Source: Hippasteria phrygiana
Lineage: Eukaryota; Echinodermata; Asteroidea; Valvatida; Goniasteridae
NCBI GenBank assembly: GCA_037893225.1
Contig: JAZGUH010000222.1
Span: 1,240,001-1,304,000 of the forward strand
DNA length: 64,000 nt
Direction: 5' to 3'
Part shown: piece after piece, positions 11,500-21,359 of the stretch
Numbering within the stretch: the stretch's first letter is position 1
Layout of the letters: every line of letters begins with the position of its first letter
Notes under the pieces: model-generated
Databases searched by the model: none
The model's input: the letters and a program-made list of their open reading frames with translations, nothing else
What the model was told of the DNA's origin: nothing
Position numbers and translations under genes: made by a program

Positions 11500-12882
11500 A
11501 GACCAACTAAAACGCCATTTTTCTTTTGGACTTTTTGGACTTATCTGATAGTCTATGCCTCCCCAAAACTAATGTAACAAGTTTCATGATTCTGAAAAAT
11601 GAAAAAAAATGTTTTTGAGCTTTTTCCTTCTGAGCTACTTTGACTCGATTCAGAAAAGGCCGAGGTCAACTGCGTGCCGTATCGCGCGAGTATTGACGTA
11701 TTCGTGTAGAAACATATGACGTCACTGTATTATACGACAATGTTTTACGTAGAGTTTGTACGTATTTTTTTGTCTAAGGCTAGTATTACTTGCTGGCTTT
11801 TTGCACATAATTCAGGTGTAACACTACGGTAAACATATTTTAAAGTGTTGACATCTTTGTGAGACACATTTAGAATTGGGGTTGTAGGCTTGTTCTTGTT
11901 GAAAAGCTAGTTATGATTCATACTTTCCTTTGTTTGCAGTCGGCTTTCATTGGGACCTGCGCGGTGAGTTGTGTGTGAGCTGATGCTATACTCTAGTCTG
12001 GCGACTTTGCTTATGCAGCCCCGCACCTTCTCAAAACTATACACACAATTTCTGTTATAAGGTACCAGACTCAATCGCATGCAGCGCATGCGGTACCGTG
12101 CCTGTACAATGCATGTTGAGTCAAGCGAGCGTGGACAGGGAGGGCGGCCGGGGCTCTGGCTGCTGGAGCCGGCAACCGCAGGCAACGTCGTCGTGGTCTG
12201 GTGGTGCGCGTGATCAAGTCCGGGACAGGATTGGAATGCTCGGTGCCTTTAGAGTTGGAATGGCTCCATCCTTCAAACGGAATTGTGCCTTCAAACCCAG
12301 CTGAGTTTTCATACTAACACTATCATCTATACAGTCTTTGGCGAAATGTTCTGCACATATTTTCGACCATTTCGACAGCCAAAAATCAGATCTTGTATTG
12401 TCTACAAAGCGGACCCACTGTCGCCTTTGAACTCCATTCAGCACTGGGAATCGCAGTAAGGTTAGGTCAGGGTTTTTGTCGCTGTTCCTCGTGCAACCCC
12501 CAACTACACACGATCGAGGCATAATGATTATCTCAGAACCATGCTCATACTGAAATAATATCAAAATTAGACAAAATAGACGGGAAAACGGAGGAGTTAT
12601 GTCAACAAAAACTCTTCCAGCAGCATCAACTCCACGTACGTACATGCATAGTGTTTGGCTGTAGCATCAACCGACTCTACACGGGGTCACGTACATACAT
12701 TTAACATACATAATGAGCTTTCGCGAAACAGGATAAATGGTTCAGAATAACAACCCTTTATTTTTAAATAAAAAAATCCCTCTCGTCTGCAAACTAATAT
12801 TCATCAGTTAAAAGAGTACCGGTATTTAAACTGTCGGAAAAGTACAAAAAGTGGGGAAAAAAATTGGCGTTTTAGTTGCTCA
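11500..12882 (-). mobile_element. TTAA-flanked DNA transposon with THAP-domain ORF (Kolobok-type candidate)
   Basis: TTAA lies at 11496-11499 and again at 12883-12886. Inside are inverted ends sharing CAACTAAAACGCCA. Removing the element and one TTAA makes the integrase frame run through (LKERML before, VHALARNN after), so both borders are certain. A minus-strand THAP-domain ORF is inside. TTAA targeting plus a THAP domain matches the Kolobok superfamily; piggyBac shares TTAA but usually lacks THAP. The element is 1,383 bp with no transposase core, so it is non-autonomous or internally deleted. Confidence 0.8.
12214..12522 (-). CDS. THAP-type zinc-finger protein (transposon-borne), short
   Basis: The ORF of 102 codons starts at the ATG at 12522, the first Met before the domain, and begins MPRSCVVGGC. 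The THAP C2CH signature is visible: Cys5, Cys10, then KICAEHF with Cys and His about 45 residues on, an invariant-type Trp (QWVRF), a Phe-rich segment, and a closing GAIPTLK similar to the AVPTIF motif. THAP domains bind DNA and occur at the N terminus of P-element and Kolobok transposases. Here a stop follows about 15 residues after the domain, so either the catalytic part is deleted or a downstream exon was not recognised. Confidence 0.75.
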   Translation of the reverse strand: MPRSCVVGGCTRNSDKNPDLTLLRFPVLNGVQRRQWVRFVDNTRSDFWLSKWSKICAEHFAKDCIDDSVSMKTQLGLKAQFRLKDGAIPTLKAPSIPILSRT

Positions 12883-12886
12883 TTAA

Positions 12887-13682
12887 AGTTCATGCTCTTG
12901 CTAGAAATAACATCGGATCTGCACAAAGTTACCAGAAAAAGAACTATGATTTGAACCAAAACTACTCTGCATTTGAGGAGGGACACATTGTTTAAAGGCT
13001 AAATAAATCCTCTAAAACTGGACAGTCCCGTAAACTACAGCCTGTATGGCTTGGGCCACTGTTGGTCATATAGAACCTGCTCTTCAGATAAGGTACGCGG
13101 TAGGAAAAAGACCACGTCTTTCATCATGATCTACTTAAGAAGTGTGAAGACCATGCGGTCCCAATTTGGCTAAGACGAATGCGTACTAAATTGCTAGGAT
13201 CCGACGGTTGGGAGGGCAGTACAGTAGTACACAAAAGTTACGGGTTGGGCAATCTATTTCAAGCAGCATCCAAGGGGGGTAATGAAAATGTGCAGGTGAA
13301 CAATGAAGGTGTTCCACCTTCAAAGATCACCACGACAAGGAGCGGTAGGGAAGTTAGGCTTCCAACTCATTATCAGGATAGGGATTTAACTTAAGTGGGG
13401 ACTGATTTTCAACTGCAGGTGAACAACGAAGGTGCTCTTAGAAGACAGAGGAGGCTGACTTTGTCCCGGATTACGACGAGGACGGGTTACTACAATGTAG
13501 ATCCCGTTATCACAGAACCTATGCCACCCCATGGACCTAACATCACAGACCCAATGTTACCACCATCCTTGGCCGAGTCATCAAAGCCAGGGCCATCCAA
13601 TCAACCAGAGACGCTCCCTCCACCTCCATTGCTACACCGGGGATTGGGAGGGAGCCCAAAAGTGGTGCTCAAGCTTTCCTAA
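12887..13682 (+). pseudogene. Decayed Ty3/gypsy integrase, C-terminal part and tail
   Basis: The integrase C-terminal domain resumes right after the TTAA duplication: HALARNNIGSAQSYQKKNYD, then LQPVWLGPLLVI (about 13041) typical of the SH3-like gypsy domain. After stops comes the basic tail with TTRSGREVRLPTHYQD (about 13330), similar to the end of many pol proteins. The phrase QVNNEGV/QVNNEGA is duplicated (about 13295 and 13416). A further open frame to 13682, rich in Pro, is of unknown origin. No 3' LTR was recognised. Confidence 0.7.
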
Positions 13683-13705
13683 TTTGTATATAGGTCTTAC
13701 GCTAA

Positions 13706-13978
13706 TCGTTGCCTGGGGTCACTGGTCCGAGGGATGTGGCCAAAAACATCCCTCTAGATCGGCTTCTCCTTGAGACGGATGCACCATTTCCATCTAGAAG
13801 TATGGGGCAGGCAGCCCATTTCAGCAACCTGACAATGGCCAAACTCGTAGCCCAAGAAGTAGCAGCAACTAGAGGCATACCCGTCCATGACATCCTCAGT
13901 AACTGTCTAATAAATACGAAGTCGCTGTACGAAATTCGTCTTTCCATATTATATTATATTCATGGAATTAAGGTGTAG
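13706..13978 (+). pseudogene. TatD-family deoxyribonuclease/hydrolase fragment
   Basis: The frame encodes VAKNIPLDRLLLETDAPF followed by a helical segment with LVAQEVAATRGIPVHDI. This is the C-terminal quarter of TatD metal-dependent hydrolases: the LLLETDxP strand carries the last metal/catalytic Asp, and the tail helix usually reads VAxxIAxxRG. A stop lies in frame just upstream (13703-13705), and only about 85 residues remain of a family near 260-300. It may be a terminal exon whose acceptor I cannot place, or a pseudogene piece. A stop at 13976-13978 and AATAAA at 14009 follow, as in a real 3' end. Confidence 0.65.
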
Positions 13979-14008
13979 TTCCTAGAAAGAGCAGTGTTTG
14001 TATATTAA

Positions 14009-14014
14009 AATAAA
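14009..14014 (+). promoter_or_regulatory. Candidate polyadenylation signal after the TatD-like fragment
   Basis: AATAAA lies 31 bp past the stop of the TatD-like frame, a normal spacing for a terminal exon. The hexamer is common by chance in this AT-rich DNA. Confidence 0.35.
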
Positions 14015-15039
14015 TCATTAAACCCATAAAATGCTGCAAAAAAGTATACGTCATTACAGTATTCAAGTAAAAATGATGTTTCTTTTTGTACAGCAATATT
14101 CAAGTTTTGACAAATAAGCAGAACTGAGAAAGAAAAAAAAGGTTTTGGATAAGCTTAATGTTTGCTTTGCTTGTTTGTGTTGTCATTCCAGGCAGCTTAA
14201 CCTTCCAATCCAGAATTAATGAAAAAAGAAGGAGAGAAATCCTTGTAATAATCGTAAATTGTACGAGTCAGACAAGTTTTTCCCAAAACAAAAATACATC
14301 AATGAGTATTTTAAATGTTTTAAATAGCAAAAAACGCGTTGAAAAAGTGACACGCAAAACATTTCAAGTTTTTTCAGTTATTTTATTTAATTTTATTTTT
14401 TCGTAAAAAAAAAGAACACAGACAACATTCTTAAAAAAGAAGAAGAGAGAATGAAGATGGGAAATAGGAAATTAACGTTTTGATGTGTAAAGACCGCCCA
14501 GTTAAAGAGATAAATAGTTCAAATGTTCAATTTTCACTACTCAATTCTTTCTTTTAATATGATATAGTACTGGTTATTATTTAGCTACAGAATTTCAGAA
14601 AACATATCCCCCTTTCAGGCGGAAGGTTGTATGTAGTTCCTGTATTATTAGGGTAAATATGTACCGTATTTTTTACATTGGACTTTAATATAGGACAGGG
14701 AGGAGTGTGGTGAATACACCCGGTGAATTGTTCGTCAGCTGCCTTGCATGACTTGCATACCCCAAGTTACTAACATGGATGGTTTTCGAAATGCAATGCA
14801 TCCAATGTGTGGGAAATACACCTGGTGTTCATTAATTGAATAAAGTCACTCAAGCTTGACGGCGTGAGTGGCCAGACCGAGTGGGCTGGCCACGAGGCCT
14901 TTAGTTTGAGTCTTGCACCGGAACCAACATCACGACTTGCGTCCTGTTATTCTCGTAAGTCTCCGGCTCCTTGGCTCACTTAAACACGCCTAGCTAGTAC
15001 TACACTTCCCACATTTTAAATTTTAAACTAAAGTTTTTT
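14015..15039. other. No gene seen; weak tRNA-like stretch near 14862-14930
   Basis: AT-rich non-coding DNA. At 14862-14930 a stretch with GTGGCCAGACCGAGTGGG and later TTTGAGTCTTG faintly resembles a decayed tRNA-derived SINE head, too degenerate for a firm call. Open frames here are short and featureless. Confidence 0.3.
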
Positions 15040-15182
15040 AGGTACATTTCCAAAGTGAACAAAGAAACTGGCAGGAGCAGGATTCGAACCTGCGACCTCC
15101 AGGTTACCGTACCGGCGCTCTACCAACTGAGCTATCTTGCCCTATGTTGGCGGTCTCCCAAATTGTCAGTATCTTTGTTCGG
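15040..15182 (-). mobile_element. tRNA-Thr-derived SINE-like repeat, copy 1
   Basis: This block contains a tRNA-like sequence plus flanks that recur around 34705-34850 in the opposite orientation: 'tgacaatttgggagaccgcc' on one side and 'tttctttgttcacttt' on the other. Shared flanks beyond the tRNA body argue for a dispersed repeat rather than two independent tRNA genes. Confidence 0.65.
15069..15141 (-). tRNA. tRNA-Thr-like sequence (anticodon position GGT), probably SINE-borne
   Basis: Read on the minus strand: acceptor GGCAAGA/TCCTGCC (one mismatch), D arm GCTCAGTTGGTAGAGC, anticodon loop ACGGTAA with GGT at positions 34-36, and T arm GCAGGTTCGAATCCTGC fully paired. A-box and B-box promoter words are good. 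U33 is replaced by C and the anticodon stem has a mismatch, so function as a tRNA is doubtful. Confidence 0.55.
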
Positions 15183-15714
15183 GTGGGTGGTAGTAAAGTT
15201 TTTTAGGACACATTTTCCCTTGGTCAACTTAAAAAACTTTTATCTTCACAATTTCTCCATTTTTAATATATTGCTGAAAAGATATTTAGAAGGGGATGAG
15301 GTTATATGATAAAATACTGGCTTGTTCAGCTTTGTTCCTCCACTGAGGGTGTTTGAGTGTGAAACTCGGCTTTCCACCTGTTTCATGAATAGATACTCTA
15401 GCTGTACCTAGATGCAGAACAAAAAGCTATGCCATTATCTATTCCCCTCATTTTGTATCTCTATGGGATTCTATGACTAGTGCATGTTTCCCTTCATCTA
15501 ACAATCTTTCCTGCTTAAAGAGGAATATTCATTTCAACATGTTGTATCTTTGATTCTTTTTCTTTTTGTAGCTCCGTACCTCGAGTGGCTTGCAAACTTG
15601 CATTAAAAAAAAACACTAACAAAAGTGAATAATACTTTACTACCGGTACTGTTGTATGCAGCACAAATATTTTTTAAGTTTGAAGTAATACAGTAATAAT
15701 AGCCTGTATTCTGA

Positions 15715-15880
15715 GGTTTTGGGATAATTTCTCTGGAATCTGTTAAAGAATAATCCTCTATTTAGATCTGGGCCCAGGAAAACCAAAGGTGGTTGGGCTG
15801 GCAATAAAAAATGTCTCCACCTCTGATCGAAAACCTTTACCTATAGTGGCTTTTAGCCTTGTATTGGTCTATATCCACTT
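15715..15880 (+). repeat. Dispersed repeat 'GATCTGGGCCCAGGAAAACC', copy 1
   Basis: The sequence from 'ataatttctctggaatctg' to 'cttgtattggtctatatcc' recurs, with changes, at 16835-17370 (+), 21845-22020 (-), 26090-26255 (-) and 27775-27850 (-). It has no coding potential. The type of element is unknown. Confidence 0.7.
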
Positions 15881-16057
15881 TTACAGGTAAAAACACCTTT
15901 AGGACAACACCTCAGGAATTCCAGATTACAAAAGAGATTCTTTAAAAATTCCGACATCCCGACAAAAAATCCTGAAATCTCACCCCTGATTTTCAAAAAT
16001 GAAGCAACATTTACTCCTTCAGAGATTGTCCAAAAGCCATTTTCAATTATTTCTCAC

Positions 16058-16249
16058 CTTGAAATGTCATCTGCATCTGTGTGTTAACAAAGATACCCAG
16101 ATGAGGCGAGGCATCATCGGCGACGTTACTGCCAGCATGGAGGATGACTGTCTCTCTAACCTCAGCTGCCTCTTGCTCAAGTAACACCCACAGTGATACG
16201 GCAAAGCCCCGGTCACAACCAGCAAGCCCTACTTCCACACAGGTTTCAC
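16058..16249 (-). CDS. Exon of modular extracellular gene: probable LamG-like segment, part 2
   Basis: The 192-nt phase 1-1 exon has acceptor ...TACCAG and donor GTGAGA. It encodes ETCVEVGLAGCDRGFAVSLW followed by an acidic linker, VILHAG and HLGIFVNTQMQMTF. The pattern 'Cys, GFAVSLWV, 9-10 residues, VILHAG, then LGIFV' is that of a LamG/concanavalin-like jelly-roll domain (FTVSLWVK strand). It is the most downstream exon found for this gene, and following exons of the fold were not recognised. The domain assignment rests on pattern memory alone; the splice sites and matching phase support a real exon. Confidence 0.6.
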
Positions 16250-16276
16250 CTGGTAGTATTAATTCAGATAATGCAT

Positions 16277-16689
16277 TAGGGCTGTCCCGAATATTTCGAA
16301 TATTCGATCATCAACCGAATATTTGAATACCATTTTGCCGGTTCGAATATTCAAAATGATATATATATGCACGTACAGATACGACTCTGATGCTATTTTA
16401 ATAGAAAAGTTACAGCGCTTAGCAGTGTCAAATGCTGCATTTTTGTCAATCGTAACTTTTGTGGATGGAGGTTTATGGTTCCCATCCATAAAACCCTCGA
16501 TACAACAGGGGCATGCAAAAATATGCCGATCGAGCGGTCCATAATATCGATCGCCACTCGTAAAACACCAGTGTGCTTTTACGTGCAATTCTTTTTACGG
16601 TGTGGCATGCAGTGAAAAACTTGATTGGTGAGTATCGAACCCAGTTTTGAATATTTGAATACTAAATTATTCGAAAATGAACAGCCCTA
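16277..16689. mobile_element. hAT-like MITE, TIR TAGGGCTGT, TSD TAATGCAT
   Basis: Perfect 8-bp duplication TAATGCAT at 16269-16276 and 16690-16697. The ends are TAGGGCTGTCCCGAATA and its imperfect complement ending CAGCCCTA. The body is rich in GAATATTCGAA-type words. A second family member with its own perfect 8-bp duplication is at 20514-21015. Confidence 0.88.
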
Positions 16690-16834
16690 TAATGCATTCA
16701 TTTCTTTATACACCCTAACCAGCAGTCCTGTATCCTCCAATTCCAATACGATTTTTCAAACCATGTAGGGAGTTATAGGGTTAATTAAACATTTAGACTA
16801 AAGCTTTTGCAAACAGTTTGCACTGCATGACACA

Positions 16835-17370
16835 CAATTTTTTTGGAATCTGTTGAAGAATTTTCCTCTATTTACAGGGGTGTGCAAAACTATTCGAACA
16901 CTTGGCTGATATTTGAGGTACTTTAGTTGTTTGTGATGAAATGGCAATCAAATGAAACCCTCAAACTTGGAACAGCATTAGTGTAGAAACTCTCAGGAAA
17001 TACATGTAGACACTATGCACGAAAGATGTGCCGCAGTGATTGTTGCCAAGGGTAGACACACCAAATATTAGAGTAAAGTTTGATAAAAAAGATGGTAGGA
17101 CTGTGAGCTACATGTACAATGTATGCTCACAACAATTACCTTTTCTATTTAATACAGGTGAAAAATGTAAACCAGGCATTGTAAGGCATTAATATGTCAA
17201 GTGTTCGAATAATTTCGCACACCACTGTAGATCTGGGCCCAGGAAAACCGTAAGGGTGGTACGGTTAGCAATTCAAAATGTCACCAACCCAACCAGCTCT
17301 GATCATAACCCTTTAACCTAGAATAGCTTAGCCTTGTATTGGGTGATTTCAATTTTTTAAAAGTGATAAT
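16835..17370 (+). repeat. Dispersed repeat 'GATCTGGGCCCAGGAAAACC', copy 2, interrupted by a MITE
   Basis: Same repeat as at 15715-15880, split by the TA-flanked element at 16875-17227. The right part carries 'ccctttaacctagaatagcttagcc', matching the copies at 21.9 and 26.1 kb. Confidence 0.7.
16875..17227. mobile_element. Tc1/mariner-like MITE inserted in the dispersed repeat (TSD TA)
   Basis: The ends are CAGGGGTGTGCAAAACTATT and the complement of AATAATTTCGCACACCACTG, with TA on both sides. The other copies of the host repeat show the empty site 'ctatttagatctggg', so both borders are exact. It is 353 bp with no ORF. Confidence 0.88.
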
Positions 17371-17458
17371 GCAAAGAAACCAGTTTGGGCAAAATTTCAG
17401 ACGTACATTACTTTGTGATGCAAAAGACGACGCTTGCCGTCACGCATCGCATCCTTAC

Positions 17459-17656
17459 CTGGGGAACCATACATAGGGTCCAACCATGACCGGGCACCAG
17501 TGAGTCTGTAGTACCAGCTTTCAATCGATCCCCTTCCCTTGACCGGCTCGACACTTACAGGTGATGGATGGGTATTGATGAAATGTTTAGTCTCCAGAGT
17601 GGTGTAGTAAGCAGCGAGTTGATAGAAGGGATTGATCCTCGGGTTTTCAGCTGGGA
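17459..17656 (-). CDS. Exon of modular extracellular gene: Cys-free segment upstream of LamG-like exon
   Basis: The 198-nt phase 1-1 exon lies between acceptor TTTGTTGTTAG and donor GTAAGG. It encodes about 66 residues beginning PAENPRINPFYQLAAYYTTL and including ESWYYRLTGARSWLDPMYG. There are no cysteines and many aromatic residues. By position it leads into the LamG-like exon at 16.1-16.2 kb and may supply the first strands of that domain. I do not recognise it as a named domain on its own. Its coherent phase and splice sites support coding status. Confidence 0.55.
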
Positions 17657-17917
17657 CTAACAACAAAGTGATAACGACACAGTTGAAAAACTTTCTCATG
17701 TCTGTACGTTCCACTTGGTACTATCTCCTGGCTCTACTGATTTGTAAAAAACCTGTGTGAAACCTTCAAAGAAATGTCACACAAACTTCACTCATATTTC
17801 ACCACTTGAAAAATTGTGATACATTTCTGTAGCATCACTATTTTATGAGCGATCGCTGCTATTAGTTTTCTTATAGTCTGCATGAAATTATGATTGAATT
17901 TACATAAAATTCATTAG

Positions 17918-18145
17918 GGGAGTCGGGTTGGCCTAGTGGTACTTTCCTCGCCTTCCACCACTGTGACCCGGGTTCGAATCCCAAAACCAGGGCCGACATG
18001 TGGATTGGGTTTTCAGTCCCTGCCTGACTCCATGGGTTTTCCCCCTGAATATCATTATAGGGTTTTTCTCCCACCTCTAAAACTGAACATTTCTTTGTCG
18101 TCTTCCTATAGGTTTCTTCAGGCCTTTGGGCTACAGTGCGATATG
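17918..18145 (+). mobile_element. tRNA-derived SINE with conserved body
   Basis: The tRNA-like head has A-box-like TGGCCTAGTGGTACTTTCC and B-box GGGTTCGAATCCC (17968-17980). It is followed by a body 'gccgacatgtggattgggtt...ccatgggttttccccctgaat' that recurs in decayed form on the minus strand at about 20400-20513 and 21024-21035. It ends near 'gggctacagtgcgatatgcg'. Confidence 0.65.
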
Positions 18146-18343
18146 CGCTTTTGAGGAACCCTTGGTTTCGATCATTACCAGAAAGATTTTGTTTTTAAAT
18201 GCTACAGTAAAACTGCTTTGCTTTGTCACATTTCTTGATAGGAAAATTTTGCGATGTGATTTTGCCATACAACAAAATCAAAACCTTTGTTATTTAAATA
18301 ATTCATAAATGGGACTTGAAGCTTTGCATGGTGGATATGAACA

Positions 18344-18584
18344 AAGTAAAGAGGGTTTGAGGTATCAACATGTGAAATTGATCTCTTTTAAGTTGTGTGG
18401 TTCTGAGAACCATTTTTTCTTTACTTGACATTTTGAACAGCATGTTTTGTTCATCATCAATCTCCTGATGACGAACAGAGCATGCTGTTTAAAACGTCGA
18501 GTTAAAACAAACCGGTTCTTCTCAGAACCACACAACTCAAAAGAGATCAATTTCACATGATGATACCGCAAACCCTCTTTACTT
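18344..18584. mobile_element. Palindromic MITE with hammerhead-like core motif
   Basis: The inverted arms start AAGTAAAGAGGGTTTG and cover almost the whole 241 bp, including GTTGTGTGGTTCTGAGAACC and its complement. Near the centre lies CTGATGA (18465-18471), a short hairpin AACAG/CTGTT, then AAAACGTC, reminiscent of the Penelope/hammerhead block at 8053-8090. No coding sequence. Confidence 0.7.
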
Positions 18585-18599
18585 AATAATTTATTATTT

Positions 18600-20399
18600 G
18601 ATATAAAACCCGAGTAAAACGAAAAATCATGAGGCTACGTGAATTATAATCGGTCACAAAGTTGTCAGTGAAACTAACCTTTAACAGTGAAATAGTAATA
18701 GTTTTATATTAAATGACATCCAACAAAACACAGCAAAAGCACTAAAAATTCTTCTTCAGTTATTTGATTAAAAACGTTTTCAAATTTGATACTGCAGTGA
18801 CATTTGTGACTGGCTCAAAAAGGGGTATTATGTTGTGAAATTTGAAAAATGAGTTATATATACATAGTTGAATTTCTCACATCCTTAGCTTTAATTTGGT
18901 GTAGGTTTGACGTCTGTGGCATTTTGTGTTCTCGAGATATCTTGACATTTGTACACTCCTATTTTCCAATTTAACAGAAGTGCATTTTGAGATATAGGAC
19001 TTTAAACACAAAAAGTGCAAAGAAATAAGATAGAAGTAATTTTTATGAACATTAATTTTTTTCATCTTTATTCATCAATATTATTGTTTCTGAAAAGAAA
19101 TTCTGAAAATATAGATATAACAGAAGCCAACAAACCAAAAACAAAAAAATCACTTATGTGAAGATTTGTTTCGCCCGTTTCACATCGAACAGCCCTGTGT
19201 GTGTTTTCACATAACGACATAATACCCTTTTTTGTAGAGCGGGTCACATTTACAGTTGTGTAAATAGGGACATGGGGGGGGGGGGGGCGGGGGAGGAAGA
19301 CATGAAGGTCTGTTCCCCCTGTTGGAGATTGGAATTGGACACAAAAACTTTATTGCATTTTCTCTCTGTAGTTCCACCTAGACTGGACATTTATAGAAAA
19401 AAGCAGACTCTGGTGATCATAAGAGTTTCAAAAAATTAATCATTATTAATTCATTTATCCATTAATAGCAATTTTGGATTACAATTTACATACTTTGGAA
19501 CAGGTCCATTAGAGGAACATCATGCAGCGTCGAAAAGTCAACTTCTGGATACAATTCTACGTTAAAAAAAGAAGACAACAATTATTTTAAGTTCAGTGAC
19601 TCATCTTCTACATATGGAAACATCGGTCTCATTTGGTCAAGTACCCGCTTTGTACATATGCCAAATCAGCATTTTTTCGTGAAAATGCAAATTTTTGTAA
19701 ACATTTCGTGCAATTAAAGCTTTGGGGTAAACGGTTTTTGCTTTAAATACTAGTCACTGAAACCTCCGAAGCAAAATCAGACCGATGGTAGTTGTGGTTT
19801 TGTCGGAAAATCCATTTTTGTACTGTAAAAACTCGACATTTTTGCACGGAGAGTTGACTAGAACAACAGCTTTTACCGTACCGCCTCCGCTTCCCCAAGC
19901 CGTCACTCATTTCCTCGCGGCCGGGCGGTCTCGGGGTAAACGGTTTATGAATGGCTGAATTATAAGCTTTCGTTTGATATAACACTTTACCCGATTGGCT
20001 ACACAGTTTTGTCGGAAAATGAATTACATGAAAATCTCGACCAATAAAATCTAGCGGCTAAAATGACCTGGGTACTCAGTCGTGACAAAAGGTCCCGGAT
20101 GTTATCCACACTACAAACCGCATAAATGAACTGTGTGGCCCGTGTGTGTGACCCCATACATGTACACACATGCATGGGCCAAATCTTTTATGAGACAAAT
20201 GGGGCCAAATGTTTTCATATGTTCAAGACTTTGGAATGAAAGTCGGTAATATCATAAGTCAGCTCACTGGGAATGTAGTGTTTCTGTCCTTAGAAAAGAT
20301 AGTTACCTCAAGAGAACCTGTAAAAAAAGCTTCGAGTAGTATACCAGTAGTGGCTGTAAGATATGCACTTCAAGTTAAGCTGGAAAAGCCTACAATAGA
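18600..20399. other. No gene seen; contains one MITE candidate and a poly-G run
   Basis: AT-rich intron DNA of the minus-strand gene. It holds the inverted-end candidate at 18795-19254, a G run at about 19277-19288, and an unexplained block at 19740-20050 in which 'ggggtaaacggttt' appears twice (19724 and 19932) around a GC-rich island. I see no exon here. Confidence 0.4.
18795..19254. mobile_element. MITE candidate with inverted ends around AAGGGGTATTATG
   Basis: The left end TGACATTTGTGACTGGCTC...AAAAAGGGGTATTATG is matched by the complement at 19215-19254 (CATAATACCCTTTTTT...GGGTCACATTTACAG). The ends are about 80% alike. The target duplication was not resolved. Confidence 0.5.
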
Positions 20400-20513
20400 G
20401 AAACTCTACGGAGGAGATGCACAAATATTCAGTTTTAAAGATAGGAGGAAAACCGCAGAATAATATTCCGGGGAAAACCCACGGAATTGGCAGAGACGGA
20501 AAACCCAATCCAC
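20400..20513 (-). mobile_element. SINE remnant (same family as 17918-18145), split by a hAT-like MITE
   Basis: Read on the minus strand, GTGGATTGGGTTTTCCGTC through TGGGTTTTCCCCGGAATA matches the SINE body at about 18000-18055. The piece 'ATGTGG' continues at 21024, past the 20514-21015 insertion, whose duplication CAATCCAC is SINE sequence. Confidence 0.6.
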
Positions 20514-21015
20514 TAGGGCTGTCCCGAATACAACGAATATTCAAATATTCGACCGTTAACCAAATATTCAAATAAGATATATATGCCTGTACAGATACGA
20601 CTCCGATGCTAATTTAATAGAAAAGTTACGGCTCTTAGCAGTGTCAAATGCCGCATTTTTGTCGACGGCAACTTTTTTGTGGACGGAGGTTTATTGTTCC
20701 CGTCCGTATAACCCTTAACATTTATAAAATAATGCAGGCTGGAGTTCGTTTTTTTTGTTATCAGAACGTTATACGTCCCCGTAATGATCTTGATACAACA
20801 GGTGCAAGCAAAACAAATGTCGGCCGAGTGGTCCATAATAACCATCGCCGCAAGTAAAACAACAACATGCTTTGCGTGTAACCTTTTACCGGTGTGCCGT
20901 GCAGTTGCAGCTGACGTGTGAAAAACTTGATCGGCGAGTATTGAATATTTAAATATTCGGTCAAACCCAGTTTTGAATAATCAAATGATAAATTATTCGA
21001 AAATGAACTGCCCCA
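20514..21015. mobile_element. hAT-like MITE, TIR TAGGGCTGTCCC, TSD CAATCCAC
   Basis: Perfect 8-bp duplication CAATCCAC at 20506-20513 and 21016-21023, ends TAGGGCTGTCCCGAATA and the complement of AACTGCCCCA. It is related to 16277-16689 over the ends and inner words (ATCGCCGCAAGTAAAAC versus ATCGCCACTCGTAAAAC), but 502 bp long. Confidence 0.88.
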
Positions 21016-21122
21016 CAATCCACATGTTGGCAGTGGCACTGCTGTCATTGAGCCCAGATCAAGTCCACGACCAAACCAGAATTGCTTTGCCAAATCTGCA
21101 TTGAGTTGGAAACTGGGGTTAC

Positions 21123-21236
21123 CTATTTCACAATGAGTGCCTTCATGGCCAAATGTGCACTGGCACTGGTATGTCCCATCTGGTAATGGTGTGCATGTGC
21201 CTTCATACTGGCATGGATTAACATCACAAGATACAT
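21123..21236 (-). CDS. Exon of modular extracellular gene: EGF-like domain (second)
   Basis: The 114-nt phase 1-1 exon has acceptor TTTTTCAACAG and donor GTAACC. It encodes one complete EGF domain with six cysteines in C-x4-C-x5-C-x8-C-x1-C-x8-C spacing: SCDVNPCQYEGTCTPLPDGT then YQCQCTFGHEGTHCEI. The final GHEGTHC matches the usual GxxGxxC turn. The Asp/Asn pattern of calcium-binding EGFs is incomplete. Confidence 0.88.
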   Translation of the reverse strand: MYLVMLIHASMKAHAHHYQMGHTSASAHLAMKALIVK

Positions 21237-21359
21237 CTGTTGAAAAAGAAAAAAAGACATTTTTCCAGGGATTAGTTTTTGAGATTTAAGTCAATGGAAA
21301 CTTTGTAACAAAAAGGGGTTGAGTATTCCCATCACACATATATTCCACTGGCTTTGTTT

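Noticed and set aside
20761..21093. Minus-strand ORF continuing past the EGF exon into FWFGRGLDLGS
   Set aside because: It crosses a SINE remnant and a hAT-like MITE with a proven target duplication; the donor GTAACC after the EGF domain is the better end.
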